Shown here one piece after another: positions 1 through 10,164 of a stretch of 64,000 nucleotides of DNA (the first letter of the stretch is position 1; each line of letters starts with the position of its first letter). A program made the translations under genes and the position numbers. The DNA is taken from positions 434,001-498,000 of the forward strand of contig JALQBC010000008.1 of the NCBI GenBank assembly GCA_023375675.1, read 5' to 3'. The notes below the pieces were generated by a model. The model was given only the letters and a program-made list of their open reading frames with translations, was not told where the DNA came from and searched no databases. The stretch is from Cytospora piceicola. Lineage: Eukaryota; Ascomycota; Sordariomycetes; Diaporthales; Cytosporaceae.

Positions 1-558
1 AGCAGCAGGATGGACAGCTTGGCGAAGAACATGGACGTGCGCGCCACCATCTGGAGGTCCTGGAAGAGCTCGAGGTATCTCTTGTAGTCTGCGGCCGGGT
101 CATCTTCGAGGTGCACTGCCGTGTCCGGGGGTTCAGTACATGATCAAGGCGCGAGAGTGTCCCGAACAAGAAGGAATGGGCTGGAGGAGCTGCGTACATC
201 CGCCGCCATGCTGCATCATCATGATTTGCAGCGTACACAAGGCTATGGTGCCAGCCGTGGCCAGAACCATGGACCCTACATCGTATGAAGCGCGTGTCAG
301 CTCGGGGGCCTTGCGAACATTGGTGCATGGCAAAAGAGACCAAGGCCACGGGGGGCAAGGTTGGACAAGCAAGCCATCTGACTTACAGTCATCCCACCAA
401 AATTGCTGGTGGACCGTGAATCTGGTGTAGATGCGAGTCCCGGTGAATACCGTCGATAGTAACAGGTATAGCACACTAACTCCTACAACACTTGCGCTGC
501 TGATGGAAGCGCGGGCTCGCGCCTCGTCCGTAATCGTGCTAGGAAGAGTCGGGCTCAT
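1..558 (-). CDS. PTH11-like rhodopsin-domain membrane protein, 5' part only
   Basis: N-terminal 121 residues of a fungal seven-transmembrane protein of the PTH11/rhodopsin-domain family; such proteins sit in the plasma membrane and are thought to sense surface or chemical cues. Three exons fit without a frame break: 558-387, 275-198 and 115-1. The first intron (386-276, GTAAGT donor) restores the family hallmark WWDDW, followed by a membrane segment; the second (197-116) joins HGGG to LHLEDD. Exon 3 then reads FQDLQMVARTSMFFAKLSIL, the typical third-helix region. The start at 558 is the first ATG and is followed by about 15 polar residues and a membrane helix. The gene runs off the left edge, so the remaining helices and the cytoplasmic tail are not visible. 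Family assignment is strong; the ligand and role are unknown. Confidence 0.85.
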
Positions 559-1836
559 CTTGTCACTATATGGAGGGCTGCATGAGGTTTAGTGAGATGG
601 GGCCGCTCAGGGGCGTGGCGCCGTGGGCTTGAAGGTTAAATATCAGATCTAATCAAGATGCGTGTATGTCGACTCGCAGTCGAAAACAAAAGACGGCGGC
701 CAGACCAGACCACATGGTCTTGCTGCTGCGACATGTCGAATTATGCAAAGAGCAAACAAAAGGACAAGACATGGATGTGGTAATGAGGAATCTTGCTTGA
801 TTCGGCGATACTCGCACGCATGTTGCATCTCCATATCTTACTGCAACCCATCTCCCGTCCCAGCTCTTCCGAGGTTACATCCTTTGGGGTTTTACCCATT
901 TTTTGTCCCCATTCTGCAGCCGTGGGTCCCACACAAGCGAATCCTATTGCTACTCTGCTGCTGATGGATAAGCAGAAAATATCGAGGAGGGGACGAACAG
1001 ATATGGCTCCATGATGTAATTGACGGAATGGAAGCACTGGAGTGATGCCTTGAAGCGAAGGAATGATAGCGCAGAGACCATGTCAAAACATTACAAAGGA
1101 GCCTGGAACTTGACAAACGAAAGTGTTGTCCTGTACACACTCTTGCGCGATCCCATCCCAAGCAGCACTTTTGCTGTCATGCTAGTAGTATAAGGACCGA
1201 TTGTATGCAGCCAGGGTCACACAAGGGCGTAGTCTCCCCTTAATAATGGTGGCGGGACGGGACGGAACGCCAATGCCGTCGCCTTTCTTACGCCCAGCAC
1301 GGCAGGTCGATGTGTATCAAGTGGTACCTAGGCATATATATACACTAGATCGATCCCACGTGGAGCTGAATCCTTCCGGAAGATTCGTAAAATTTGAACC
1401 AACTGTGAGCAACTGTAGTGTACATATAAAAAACACACGCCTCTGCACCGTAAAAGGGGTGTCTGGGTGCCTGGGTGTCTGTTGGTTGCATTCATGGCTT
1501 ATGAAATCTTGCAGGACTCCAGATTTGTTCCGACCCACCGTGATCCGACCGTCCCTTTTAAACTGGCCTGACTGGATGCGATTATAATGGTATGAAAGAT
1601 CCCGATCACCCGTCTATTCTTTCTTCACCCTGATCGAGTAGCATTTACCATTGATCTGCATCTTCCCTGCATAGGATTTTCATTTTACCCAACCACAAAC
1701 CCTACCACATTTTTGTTACCACCTCCTGCACCTCGTGGCACCCGTGACGCAACATTTCAGCTGTCCATCTCCCCTCCTCTTCGAATAATCTCTTGGGTAC
1801 CATCCAGTGAAACGAGGCACAGGATTTCAAGTAAAC
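559..1836. other. intergenic, divergent promoter region
   Basis: Separates the PTH11-like gene (minus) from the secreted-protein gene (plus). A TATA-rich stretch lies at 1334-1343, but it is about 500 bp from the next ATG. No open frame here has convincing coding character, and no RNA gene or repeat was recognised. Confidence 0.5.
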
Positions 1837-2675
1837 ATGTACAGCATTGGCCGACTCCTCCCTGCGGCGGCGCTACTCGCAGCGCTGCTGCAGCCATCCA
1901 TGGCACTGCAGTTCAACATCACTGCCCTGGGCGCTGCCAACAACGCCTCGACACTCGAGTGCTGGCAGATGGACACGCCCTTTACCATTTCCACTCAGCA
2001 GGGCACCTCTGGCAGCGCGCAGCTGCAGCTGGGCAACACCAGCACCATGTCGTACAGCGTGCTGCCAGCCCAGTTCGACGCCGGCGTGCACAACGCGCCC
2101 GCCAACCAGTGAGTGATATATTTGTGCCCTTTACCCTTCCCCCTTTCTGTATGACACTTGCCCGATCTCATGTGCCTGGCCTGGCTACTTGCCCTACTGC
2201 AAACTGCGACGATCAATCCATCCGGGCTTCCGGCCTGAATCTGCCTTACGCCATCGCCCGCGCCATCACCGCCCGCGCGGTGGTCATGAATCTTACACAC
2301 CCGTCACGTTCCCCAAATTCCCCCCTTCTTCTTCTTCTCTGTCCCGCTTTCGTGACGTAAATATCCAGACGCTAACCAGCACACACAAAAAGATGGGTTC
2401 TCTTCATCTCCGGCCTGGCCTACATCACCCTGCCGGCGGACAACACCACCAGCGCGTACGTCTCTGGCGGCCAGTTCGGGCTCATCTTCGCGTCCGACAC
2501 GGCCGACGTCAGCGGCACCGGCCACGCCACGGCGTACCCCGGGATCACCGAGACCGTGGCCATCCAGATCCCGACGCTGGACGGCGAGATACCGTCGCAC
2601 TCGACCCTGCACGCCGGGCCCTGCACTGCGAACGACACCGTGGGCCTCCAGGGCCTGGCAGCCGGGAGCTCATAG
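1837..2675 (+). CDS. small secreted protein
   Basis: Encodes 184 residues in two exons, 1837-2108 and 2393-2675. The donor is GTGAGT and the acceptor AAAAG; the junction codon makes Gln-Trp and the frame continues cleanly (NQWVLFISGLAY). Residues 1-24 form a textbook signal peptide: polar start, a hydrophobic Ala/Leu core and a cut near SMALQ. The mature part is rich in Ser, Thr and Gly with several N-glycosylation sequons and only two cysteines (in LECWQ and GPC), which could form one disulfide. It looks like the cupin-sized small secreted proteins common in plant-associated and saprobic ascomycetes. No catalytic motif is visible, so an enzymatic role is not claimed. The 284-bp intron is long for this genome and could hide a further small exon. 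Confidence 0.7.
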
Positions 2676-3408
2676 GGAGCTCATAGGGGGTCCTCTCAAG
2701 GTGTTCGAGGGCGCGAGATGAGGATGGGGGTTATATCGAGGATTCTAGTAACTACTACTAATCGGTATAATTGATAATACGAGGCCTACAGGGTCACCTG
2801 ACCGCCGTCAGGACGACCTACCTAATAACTATATATGGGAGGGGCCTTCACTACCCTCAGGCTCACCACCTTATCTATTAGCTCTAATGTTAAGGACTCA
2901 CACCTATCTGCCTATTGTCTCTATTGCTAAACACTTGTCTCCCTCACCAAATTTTATCGTGACCTTCGTTCAGAGGACGGATATCGTGAGATTATAGTGT
3001 GCTGCATGCTCGACTTCGCTTCGGCGGGCATGAATTGATCGTCTTTTTCTGATCTAGAACTACACATATTCACAGTGCGAAGTTTGATCATATTGGTGTC
3101 TCGTTGATCCTTTTGTTTGATTACTACTAGTTTTGACTCCCGTGACAGATGACCTCTGGAGGCTGATCTGACATTCGAACATTGTGATAGAGCAAAAATC
3201 ACAGATCTCATCCTAGAAACCGTTCATCATAATCATGATGGCCTTCAAGGATCCCGACGGGGTACTAATCTGGATGCATCTTCATTGGAGAGCGTCTTGT
3301 ATGTTTTGTGCTGTTCAAAAATGAGTGTCAGACCTGTGTAACTCTGGCGTACCAAGCAAGGCTGCAATGTTGGTATTTGGAGAGTGACATACAGATTTGT
3401 CCTTGTGC
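2676..3408. other. intergenic between convergent genes
   Basis: Moderately AT-rich sequence between the ends of the secreted-protein gene and the minus-strand orphan. A short minus-strand frame at 2954-3211 lacks recognisable features. Nothing else was seen. Confidence 0.5.
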
Positions 3409-3843
3409 TCATGTGGTTGCATGACTGATTTGAGATTCGGTTGGCCCAGATAGGTCACTGATGGGTCTTACTTTCTCCCTCAGTTCGTGATGAATAGAAT
3501 TCCGAAGCCGCAGTGCAGCGAGTGTCTTATCATCGCTCCAGCCTTCGCTGTCCGCCTGTCGGGTGATGCGAACAGTCTCCTGCCGCTTTTCGACGTCGAT
3601 GAGTTTATTCTGACTCAGAGATGCTGTTGTGGAAATTTTGGGACTGAGTAGTGGCGACGAACTTGGGGTCGTAGTGGTGTTCTTTCTCTTCTCTGCAAGC
3701 TCCTGGAGAGCCGCGGTGAATTCCTTGTCGGACCAGCCCTCGTTATCCGATTTTCTGGTCAGGACTGCCAGTTCGTGTCTGTCATCGGCTTTCACCTGAC
3801 TTTGACTTCCCCGCTGGGAAAGGGATGCATATATTCCCGACAT
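3409..3843 (-). CDS. small orphan protein with a duplicated EGWSD motif
   Basis: A single-exon frame of 144 residues starting at the first true ATG (3843); the frame stays open upstream but has no ATG there. Two copies of a roughly 25-residue segment are visible. One, near residues 28-54, contains LTRKSDNEGWSDKEFTAAL; the other, near 90-115, contains ITRQADSEGWSDDKTLAAL. Both share TR-x-x-D-x-EGWSD followed by a short AAL helix. A Thr/Ser/Pro-rich linker separates them. No signal peptide or membrane segment is present. The duplication argues for a real protein, but I recognise no family. A TATA-like run lies about 140 bp upstream on the same strand. A spurious ORF remains possible. Confidence 0.45.
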   Translation of the reverse strand: MSGIYASLSQRGSQSQVKADDRHELAVLTRKSDNEGWSDKEFTAALQELAEKRKNTTTTPSSSPLLSPKISTTASLSQNKLIDVEKRQETVRITRQADSEGWSDDKTLAALRLRNSIHHELREKVRPISDLSGPTESQISHATT

Positions 3844-4818
3844 GATGGATACTGCCCAGGTGTGAGTAGAAAGTAACCAGGTTATCAAAATGGGACTCAG
3901 TGTTGTAGAAGTGACAGCAGACACGTCGGGATGACTTGGAGACACATAATATTTAACATCGGTGCAGGTGTGGAGGTAGCTATATTTATATACGCTCTGA
4001 TGCGCTACTTCGAGTACCAATCGAAGTCACGATCAGTATCATTGTCCAGCCTACCCTATGGTAGTCACCTGTATAGCGCCCATATGTGATACACCATTGC
4101 CATGAGAGCGGCGCATGCACCCTAAACCAGGTACACTCTCTATCCCTAAGTAGGTACTTATGTAAGTGTAGACCTGAAGTCTGAGGGTCGAAGGTCCATG
4201 CATATATGGTCTTAAAGTTCAGCCATGAGACCCCGGGGCCGTGAGTTTCAAGTGCCTTGTATAGAAATTGAGTATAAATGACCAGGTAACCCGTGTGGGA
4301 ATGCCCCTGTCTAGCAGCAAAGGCTAGTTGCTCGTAGTCTCGTCCGTTATGGGTCTAGCTACTAACAAACCCCGTAGCGAAGTCTTCAGCAAGAATGGAC
4401 TGAAAGTATAAGAGGACGATGCACATTTGCATACTTACGTAGACAAGTATCCAGATAACCATCTGTTCTGGCTATGACTGCACGTGCTCCCCAGGTCATC
4501 ATGGCGCGGAATCGTGTATGTATATTTCTACAGAAATACTGATGGGCTTGTGGCGTTCAGTGCGCCTCTTTGGCAGCTACTGAATACTCCAATGTTGCGT
4601 TTGGCAATATGCACCGATATATCAAATATAACTAGGTTCTTCTGCGGCACGTTGAGTCGGTGTCCGAGGTTGTGTGCTACATGACAGTGGAGTCTGCTCT
4701 TTTGTAGCATTATAAATGGCCACCCAGGGGCCGCAAACGAAACGATGAGTTGACTCCATATACTACTCCAGCAGGAGTTGCTCCAAGACTGACATATATA
4801 GCGTATTCACCCAAAATA
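3844..4818. other. intergenic with TATA-like element
   Basis: Upstream of the orphan gene. A TATA-like run read on the minus strand (3981-3992) sits about 140 bp before its ATG. The rest, up to the 3' end of the dehydrogenase gene, shows only short frames without coding features. Confidence 0.45.
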
Positions 4819-5982
4819 TCAGGCTGCAACACGAATCACGACCTTTCCAAAATGTTGCCCGGCAAATAGATATTTCAGCGCCTCTTTCGCTTCGCCAAAT
4901 TCGAATACTCGTTTCACCACCGAGTGGATCTGATGCTTCGAGTAGAAGTCACATGCCTCCTCAAACCTGTCCCTCGGCCCGTTATGGATACCTCGGAGCG
5001 TGACCTCCCGACTCAGCGCCAGGACGTTGATGTTGGTCAGGTCGCCCTTGGGGTCATCCTGCTTGCCCCCCAGGTAGCCGATGCTGGCTATGACACCGCC
5101 GAAGGCGACGCACTGGAACGACTTCCGCAGGGTCCTGGCGCCGCCGACCTCGAAGATGATGTCGGCGCCGCCCCCGCCCGTGATCTCCAAGACCTTGTCC
5201 TGCCAGTCCGGGTCGGTGCGGTAGTTGATGGTGTGGTCGGCGCCGAGCTCCCTGCCCCGCGCGAGCTTCTCGTCGGACGAGGACGTCAGGATGGTCGTCG
5301 CCCCGGCGGCCTTGGCGATCAGGAGCCCGCTGATGCTGACGCCTCCGGTGCCCTGGACAAGCACCACCTCGCCCTTGCCGCCGGGCTGGCCGAGGGGCCT
5401 CAGGCCGTTGATGGCCATCCAGGCGGTCACCGCCGCGACCGGCAGGCAGGACGCCTCCTCGTCGCTCAGGTGGTCTGGGACCCTCACCAGCCCCGTCTCC
5501 GGGTATACCCGGTAGTCCTGGAGGACACCCTGCGTCGGCAGGCCGACGCCCGACGCCATGTACCTCTCCTTGAGCCCACCGGTCAGGTGGTCCTGGCAGA
5601 ACGTGCCCATGACCCTGTCTCCGGTCTTCCAGGACGAGACATTGGTGCCGACGGCTACTACCTCGGCGCACATGTCAGAGCAGGGCACTAAAGGTTCGTG
5701 CGAGGTGGCGTCGATAGACTTGTGGTGGCTGTAAAGTCCCATGGCCACTAAATTTTAGACGTTGTCAGTATATCCACGTGGCAGTGCCTGCCCAGGTGTG
5801 CCTTGTTCTTGACGTTGTTGTTGTTGTTGTCACTCACCCTCCGTATCACGGTAGTTCAACGAGACGGTCTTGACGCGGACCAGGACCTGCCCATCTCCGG
5901 GTTTTGGCACGGGACCTACCGTCTGGAACATCTCGTCAAGCCCATCTTGGCGTGTCAGCCACTGGCGATTCTGCTCTGGCAT
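4819..5982 (-). CDS. zinc-independent medium-chain dehydrogenase/reductase (NAD(P)-dependent)
   Basis: A 357-residue member of the MDR superfamily. Two exons: 5982-5838 (MPEQNRQWLTRQDG...) and 5747-4819, joined across an intron with donor GTGAGT and acceptor TTTTAG to give NYRDTEVAMGLY. The N-terminal GroES-like domain has NYRD where zinc-dependent alcohol dehydrogenases carry the catalytic Cys, which fits zinc-independent relatives. The Rossmann domain shows VLVQGTGGVSISG (near residues 175-190), followed by AGATTILTSSSDEKLARGRELGADHTINY, split here only by normal loops, and then ADIIFEVGG. Expected activity is NAD(P)H-linked reduction or oxidation of an aldehyde, alcohol or enone; the substrate cannot be read from sequence. 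Its divergent neighbour is mannitol 2-dehydrogenase, but shared function is not shown. Confidence 0.88.
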
Positions 5983-6960
5983 TCTGATGACGTTGAAGTG
6001 GTTCGCAAATGGATGCCGGGAAGGTGTCTAAGGTGAGAGTTGTGAAATGGTCAAAGCTTCGCAGCGAGTGCTGTTGTCGGAGGGAAGATTCGGGAAGTTT
6101 CTGGTCAGAACTACAGCCGCATCAGTGTGTCACAGTGGAGACTAGAGCCGTTGATAACAGTGGAACCTGCACCTGTCGATTCGTTGGGATTTGCCTGATG
6201 ACAACAGACCGATATTGTATATTAATGGATTCCTGCGAGTATTGAAGAGCAACGCGCCGGAAGAAGAGGCCCGGCAGACAATACACATATTAGAATTAGA
6301 TATAGTGATGACCTCATGCCGCCGTGTTACGGCGGGCTGCATCAACGTAAGAGGGCAGGCAATTCGAGAACCCCGTACCCCACACCTGCGCCGTATTCTC
6401 AGTGCTATGCCACATCTATAAGCTGCTGAGCTGTGTATGGTTGTACTGGTGTTGTTTTGGGAGCAGTAGAGGCTGTGGTGTGGAAGGAGGAAGGAGGAAG
6501 GGTGAGATGCCCGGCGGCACAAGGGCCGAGACGGAGACGGAGACGGAGCGGGGCGCGCAGGGAGCAAGCCTCGGAGATCCGGAATGGTCTGGGTTTGAAC
6601 GACTGCCGCTTGGTGGCCGGGCCGATGCTTTCATCAGGACGTCACGTTCTGGGCAATCAGAAAATTTGGGATTTCAATGACTCCGACGCCACCAAAAAGA
6701 CCCTGATGACATCAAGGGTCGATAAACCTGGGCGTCTAGCCAAAGACGGCAAATAGACCCATAATAAATCCTGAAACCCCAACGTGTCAGCTCTGGCATG
6801 AGCGGTGTACACTGTGCAGTGGCGAGTGTCCCGAGCTATATACCGACTTGAGCCCAGCTAACCACTCTCAACGTCTGCTGGTGTTCTTGTCATCTATCTC
6901 ACATATTCCCCTACTACATCTTCAACTTCACCTAGATAACATTAGTACATCACATACATC
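5983..6960. promoter_or_regulatory. divergent promoter region between two dehydrogenase genes
   Basis: 978 bp between the MDR gene (minus) and mannitol 2-dehydrogenase (plus). A TATATA element at 6837-6842 lies about 120 bp before the mannitol dehydrogenase ATG, a usual distance for highly expressed fungal genes. The leader just before that ATG is A/C/T-rich. An ACGGAG triplication occurs around 6531-6550. No extra gene is supported. Confidence 0.4.
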
Positions 6961-8508
6961 ATGGGTTCCAGTACTACATCCGCCATCCTCAAGCTCAACA
7001 ACAAGAACTTGTCCCAGATCCAGAGCTACCATGGAGAGCAGGGTGAGCGAAAGGCATCAGTGAGCCCAACCTACAGCCGAGAGGGCCTGAAAGAAGGCAT
7101 CGTTCACATTGGTGTTGGCGGCTTCCACAGAGCTCACTTGGCCGTGTACGTCGACAATCTGCTGGGCAAGAATGTAGACGACGCGCGCGAATGGGCAATC
7201 TGCGGCGTGGGTCTGAAGCCCTTCGACGCGGGCATGCGTGACGCCTTGGTTCCCCAGGACGGCCTCTACACCGTCATTGAGCGTTCTGCCAGCGGAAGCG
7301 CAGCACGCGTCATCGGCAGCATCAACTCCTTCCTGTATGCGCCCGACGACGTGGAGGCTGTCATCTCTAAGATGGCTCACCCCGACACGCGCATCGTGTC
7401 CATGACCATCACAGAGAGTGGTTACTACTACAACGAGAACACCCACGAGCTGCAGGTCGAGGACCCAGATATCGTTGCCGACCTGGCCAGCGACCTGAAA
7501 GCACCTCTCACAACGTTCGGCTACCTCTACGCCGCACTTGCCAGGCGGCACGAGGCTGGCCTGAAGCCTTTCACCGTCTTGTCGTGCGACAACATGCAGA
7601 AGAACGGCACCATTTCACGCAACATGCTGCTGGCATTTGCCCGCCTGAGAGATCCCAAGGTCGCCGAGTGGATCGAGAAGGAGGGTGGTTTCCCCAACAG
7701 CATGGTGGACAGGATAACGCCACGAACCTCTGACAACGACAAGAAGGACCTGGCAGAGACATTTGGCATCCAGGATGACTGGCCGGTTGTTACCGAGCCG
7801 TTCATGCAGTGGGTTGTCGAGGACACGTTTGCCAACGGTCGCCCATCCTTCGAGAAGGTTGGCGTCCAGGTCGTGAGCAACGTCCACGAGGTCGAGAAGT
7901 TCGAGTGCCACAAGCTGCGTCTCCTCAACGCAAGCCATACTTCCATGTCATACATGGCATATCTGGCAGGGTTCGAGTATGTCCACAACGTCATCGAGAA
8001 CCCGCTGTTCAGCAAGTTCCTGTACAACATGATGCAGGAGGAGGTCAAGCCCCTGCTCCCGGCCATCGACGGCGTCGACATCGATGCCTACATCAAGCAG
8101 CTGATGGAGCGCTTCTCCAACCCCACCATCATGGACCAGATCAACCGCCTCACCCTCAACGGCTCCGGCAAGCTGCCACAATTCATCATGCCCTCCATCG
8201 CCGAGCAGATCTGGCAGACCAAGGCGCACAACTTCCGCCGCCTGGCTCTCAGCGTGGCCGGCTGGTTCCGGTACCTGAACGGCGTGGACGAGCAGGGCAA
8301 GCCCATCTCCATCGACGACCCGATGGCCGCCACCCTGCAGGCCAAGGCCCGCGAGGGAGGCGACCAGCCCGGCCCGCTGCTGAACGTCAGGAGCCTGTTC
8401 GGTGATGACTTGCGGGGCGACAAGCCATTCGTGGAGGAGCTCACCAGGGCTCTGGAGAGCCTCCACCGCGAGGGAGCGATGGCCACGTTGGCGAAGTACG
8501 TGGACTAG
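6961..8508 (+). CDS. mannitol 2-dehydrogenase (NAD-dependent)
   Basis: Intronless 515-residue polyol long-chain dehydrogenase that interconverts D-mannitol and D-fructose with NAD(H) in the cytosol, part of fungal mannitol storage and redox metabolism. The N-terminal nucleotide-binding segment reads IVHIGVGGFHRAH (residues 47-59). The catalytic region, residues 316-331, reads CHKLRLLNASHTSMSY; Lys318, Asn323 and His326 match the Lys/Asn/His set known from Pseudomonas mannitol 2-dehydrogenase. Length is slightly above the usual ~500 residues because of the N-terminal 30 residues, but 6961 is the only ATG that leaves the domain intact, and it follows a TATA element by 120 bp. Codon use is strongly C-ending, consistent with high expression. 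Confidence 0.95.
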   Translation: MGSSTTSAILKLNNKNLSQIQSYHGEQGERKASVSPTYSREGLKEGIVHIGVGGFHRAHLAVYVDNLLGKNVDDAREWAICGVGLKPFDAGMRDALVPQDGLYTVIERSASGSAARVIGSINSFLYAPDDVEAVISKMAHPDTRIVSMTITESGYYYNENTHELQVEDPDIVADLASDLKAPLTTFGYLYAALARRHEAGLKPFTVLSCDNMQKNGTISRNMLLAFARLRDPKVAEWIEKEGGFPNSMVDRITPRTSDNDKKDLAETFGIQDDWPVVTEPFMQWVVEDTFANGRPSFEKVGVQVVSNVHEVEKFECHKLRLLNASHTSMSYMAYLAGFEYVHNVIENPLFSKFLYNMMQEEVKPLLPAIDGVDIDAYIKQLMERFSNPTIMDQINRLTLNGSGKLPQFIMPSIAEQIWQTKAHNFRRLALSVAGWFRYLNGVDEQGKPISIDDPMAATLQAKAREGGDQPGPLLNVRSLFGDDLRGDKPFVEELTRALESLHREGAMATLAKYVD

Positions 8509-9621
8509 ATGGGTAGACGTGCTTGCTTGCGGTCGGTCAGGCTAGGCCGGGTTTCAAAACTTGGGACATCAGGATGGCTATCCGATGTGACGTTATGATT
8601 TACCAAGAAGATTCAAACACGAGGTGCATGGTGTCAAGGGGTTTAATGATAGAAAAGCGGCGGCTAGAGATCACAAGAGATCTATAGACAGATTTTCTTA
8701 TTGGGGTTCGTTGTTCTTGGTCATTGTCTGGTAAAAGACATAGATACTGCTAGTTTGGTCAATGCAAACATTGCCTTCTGGAAATCATAGATCATCACTT
8801 TGCATGTGTGACTTCTCTATCGAAATAGGTGCATCTGTCTGCAATACCTCCCCAGTCACCTTGCCCATCCATGTCTGGCCATCAAGTAAGTTGAAAGCTT
8901 CATCTCGGCCCGAGCCTACTGCCCTTGTCCTTACAGATACATTTCCATACCACGAGATCTGAACTCCAGGATCTGAACCCCAGTAGCTACCTCCCCCCAG
9001 CGGGCTTTCGGGGCAGTGGAATACAGTGGGGCCGGGCTGCGCCCTGTTTCCGGAGGTCCAGAACGCCGGTTTGAACGACAGCCGGTGAAATCGGCCGGTG
9101 CTAAAAAGGCAACCGAGGCCCTTCCTCAGAAGGGGTCACGAAGTATTGAACACTTATGATAAGTTGTGTCGCATGATGGATGATGCTGTGGCAGCATGCA
9201 ATCGTGTGTCAATGAAACACTGAGCGGGAGTAACGATCAGCGGCAACTAGCATCCAAAGCAGGCTGGAGTGGCGGCCGCAGCATTTATAGCAGAGGATCA
9301 TTTGGTGCATAGTTTTTTGATATGTACCAGGTGCGTCGTAATTGAGGGGTCCCACGGGTGACCAGAAAGATGGTTTTTGGCGAGTCTACCAACAACGAAC
9401 CGGCCGTGGACACAAATGAGAAATGTTGATAGACATGTGTACATGCATTGAAGAGGTTGATGATATACAATGCTCGACAGCTGGTGTGTAGCAGCACCTC
9501 TGTGGAAAAATAGGCTCTTGATAGGGGCTTCTATCAAACAAACTGTACCTTTTAGTTACCTGTTAGGTAAAGGATAACCAGATGTTGGTGTGGAATAGGG
9601 GAGCGGTCGCCTTGACTATGC
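8509..9621. other. intergenic
   Basis: 3' flank of mannitol dehydrogenase and sequence up to the inverted repeat. Short frames on both strands lack recognisable motifs; no tRNA-like fold was found around the GC-rich stretch at 8995-9140. Confidence 0.45.
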
Positions 9622-9770
9622 ACCGGGCCAGTTTGACTTTGTGGGTCCAACACCTGCTAACATTGAATCTTCAAACATATCCATTGACCTGACCCTAAAG
9701 CTAACCCTAACCCTAAACTAACGTATCTGATTGGATGCATTCGTGACCCACATAGTCAAACTGGCCCGGT
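9622..9770. repeat. 26-bp inverted repeat enclosing a telomere-like tract
   Basis: The arms 9622-9647 and 9745-9770 are reverse complements with one mismatch in 26. Between them lies a short interstitial telomere-like stretch at about 9693-9719, with the fungal telomere unit CCCTAA present in near-perfect tandem form (ctaaccctaaccctaaa). The whole could fold into a stem with a 97-nt loop or be the ends of a tiny foldback element. No target-site duplication was obvious. Confidence 0.6.
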
Positions 9771-10164
9771 TGACGCGCACGGACCACCCAGGCTGCAGCC
9801 GCACCCGCGCCTCGTCTATCAACCTACATCTAGAGATAGACTGCGCGTTTCCTCCGTCTTTTCTAAACAACAGCTCAAGGATCTACTCTCTGTGCAAGAC
9901 AATTACTTCTCGCAGTAATTGTCACTTCCAAAGTGTTCAGATCCCCCTGCTGTGATAGACTTCGGGTCTATCATTCTTTTTTACTTACCTAGGTATCGGT
10001 GGCGAACGGGCGACTGGTGATTATACTAGTTGCAGCGGCAGACCCAGCGTACCCAGTCGCCAGTATCCCCTCGTGGGAACTGACACTTTTTGCTTCGTTT
10101 TCGGACGAAGTAATTTGGGTTGCCGACTTCAACTTCATTTCCAAACATCCTCACATTAGCAACC
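9771..10164. promoter_or_regulatory. upstream region and leader of the helicase gene
   Basis: About 390 bp between the inverted repeat and the helicase ATG at 10165. It includes a short ACCTAGGTA palindrome at 9988-9996 and a CT/AAC-rich leader just before the ATG. No separate gene is supported. Confidence 0.35.

Noticed and set aside
1201..1587. 128-codon plus-strand frame upstream of the secreted protein
   Set aside because: Irregular composition, no domain, and overlaps a likely promoter region.
5054..5671. Long minus-strand and plus-strand open frames over the dehydrogenase
   Set aside because: They are shadows caused by GC-rich third codon positions; the dehydrogenase motifs fix the true frame.
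8960..9140. Candidate tRNA or structured RNA in a GC-rich stretch
   Set aside because: No T-loop consensus, acceptor stem or box A/B pair could be placed.
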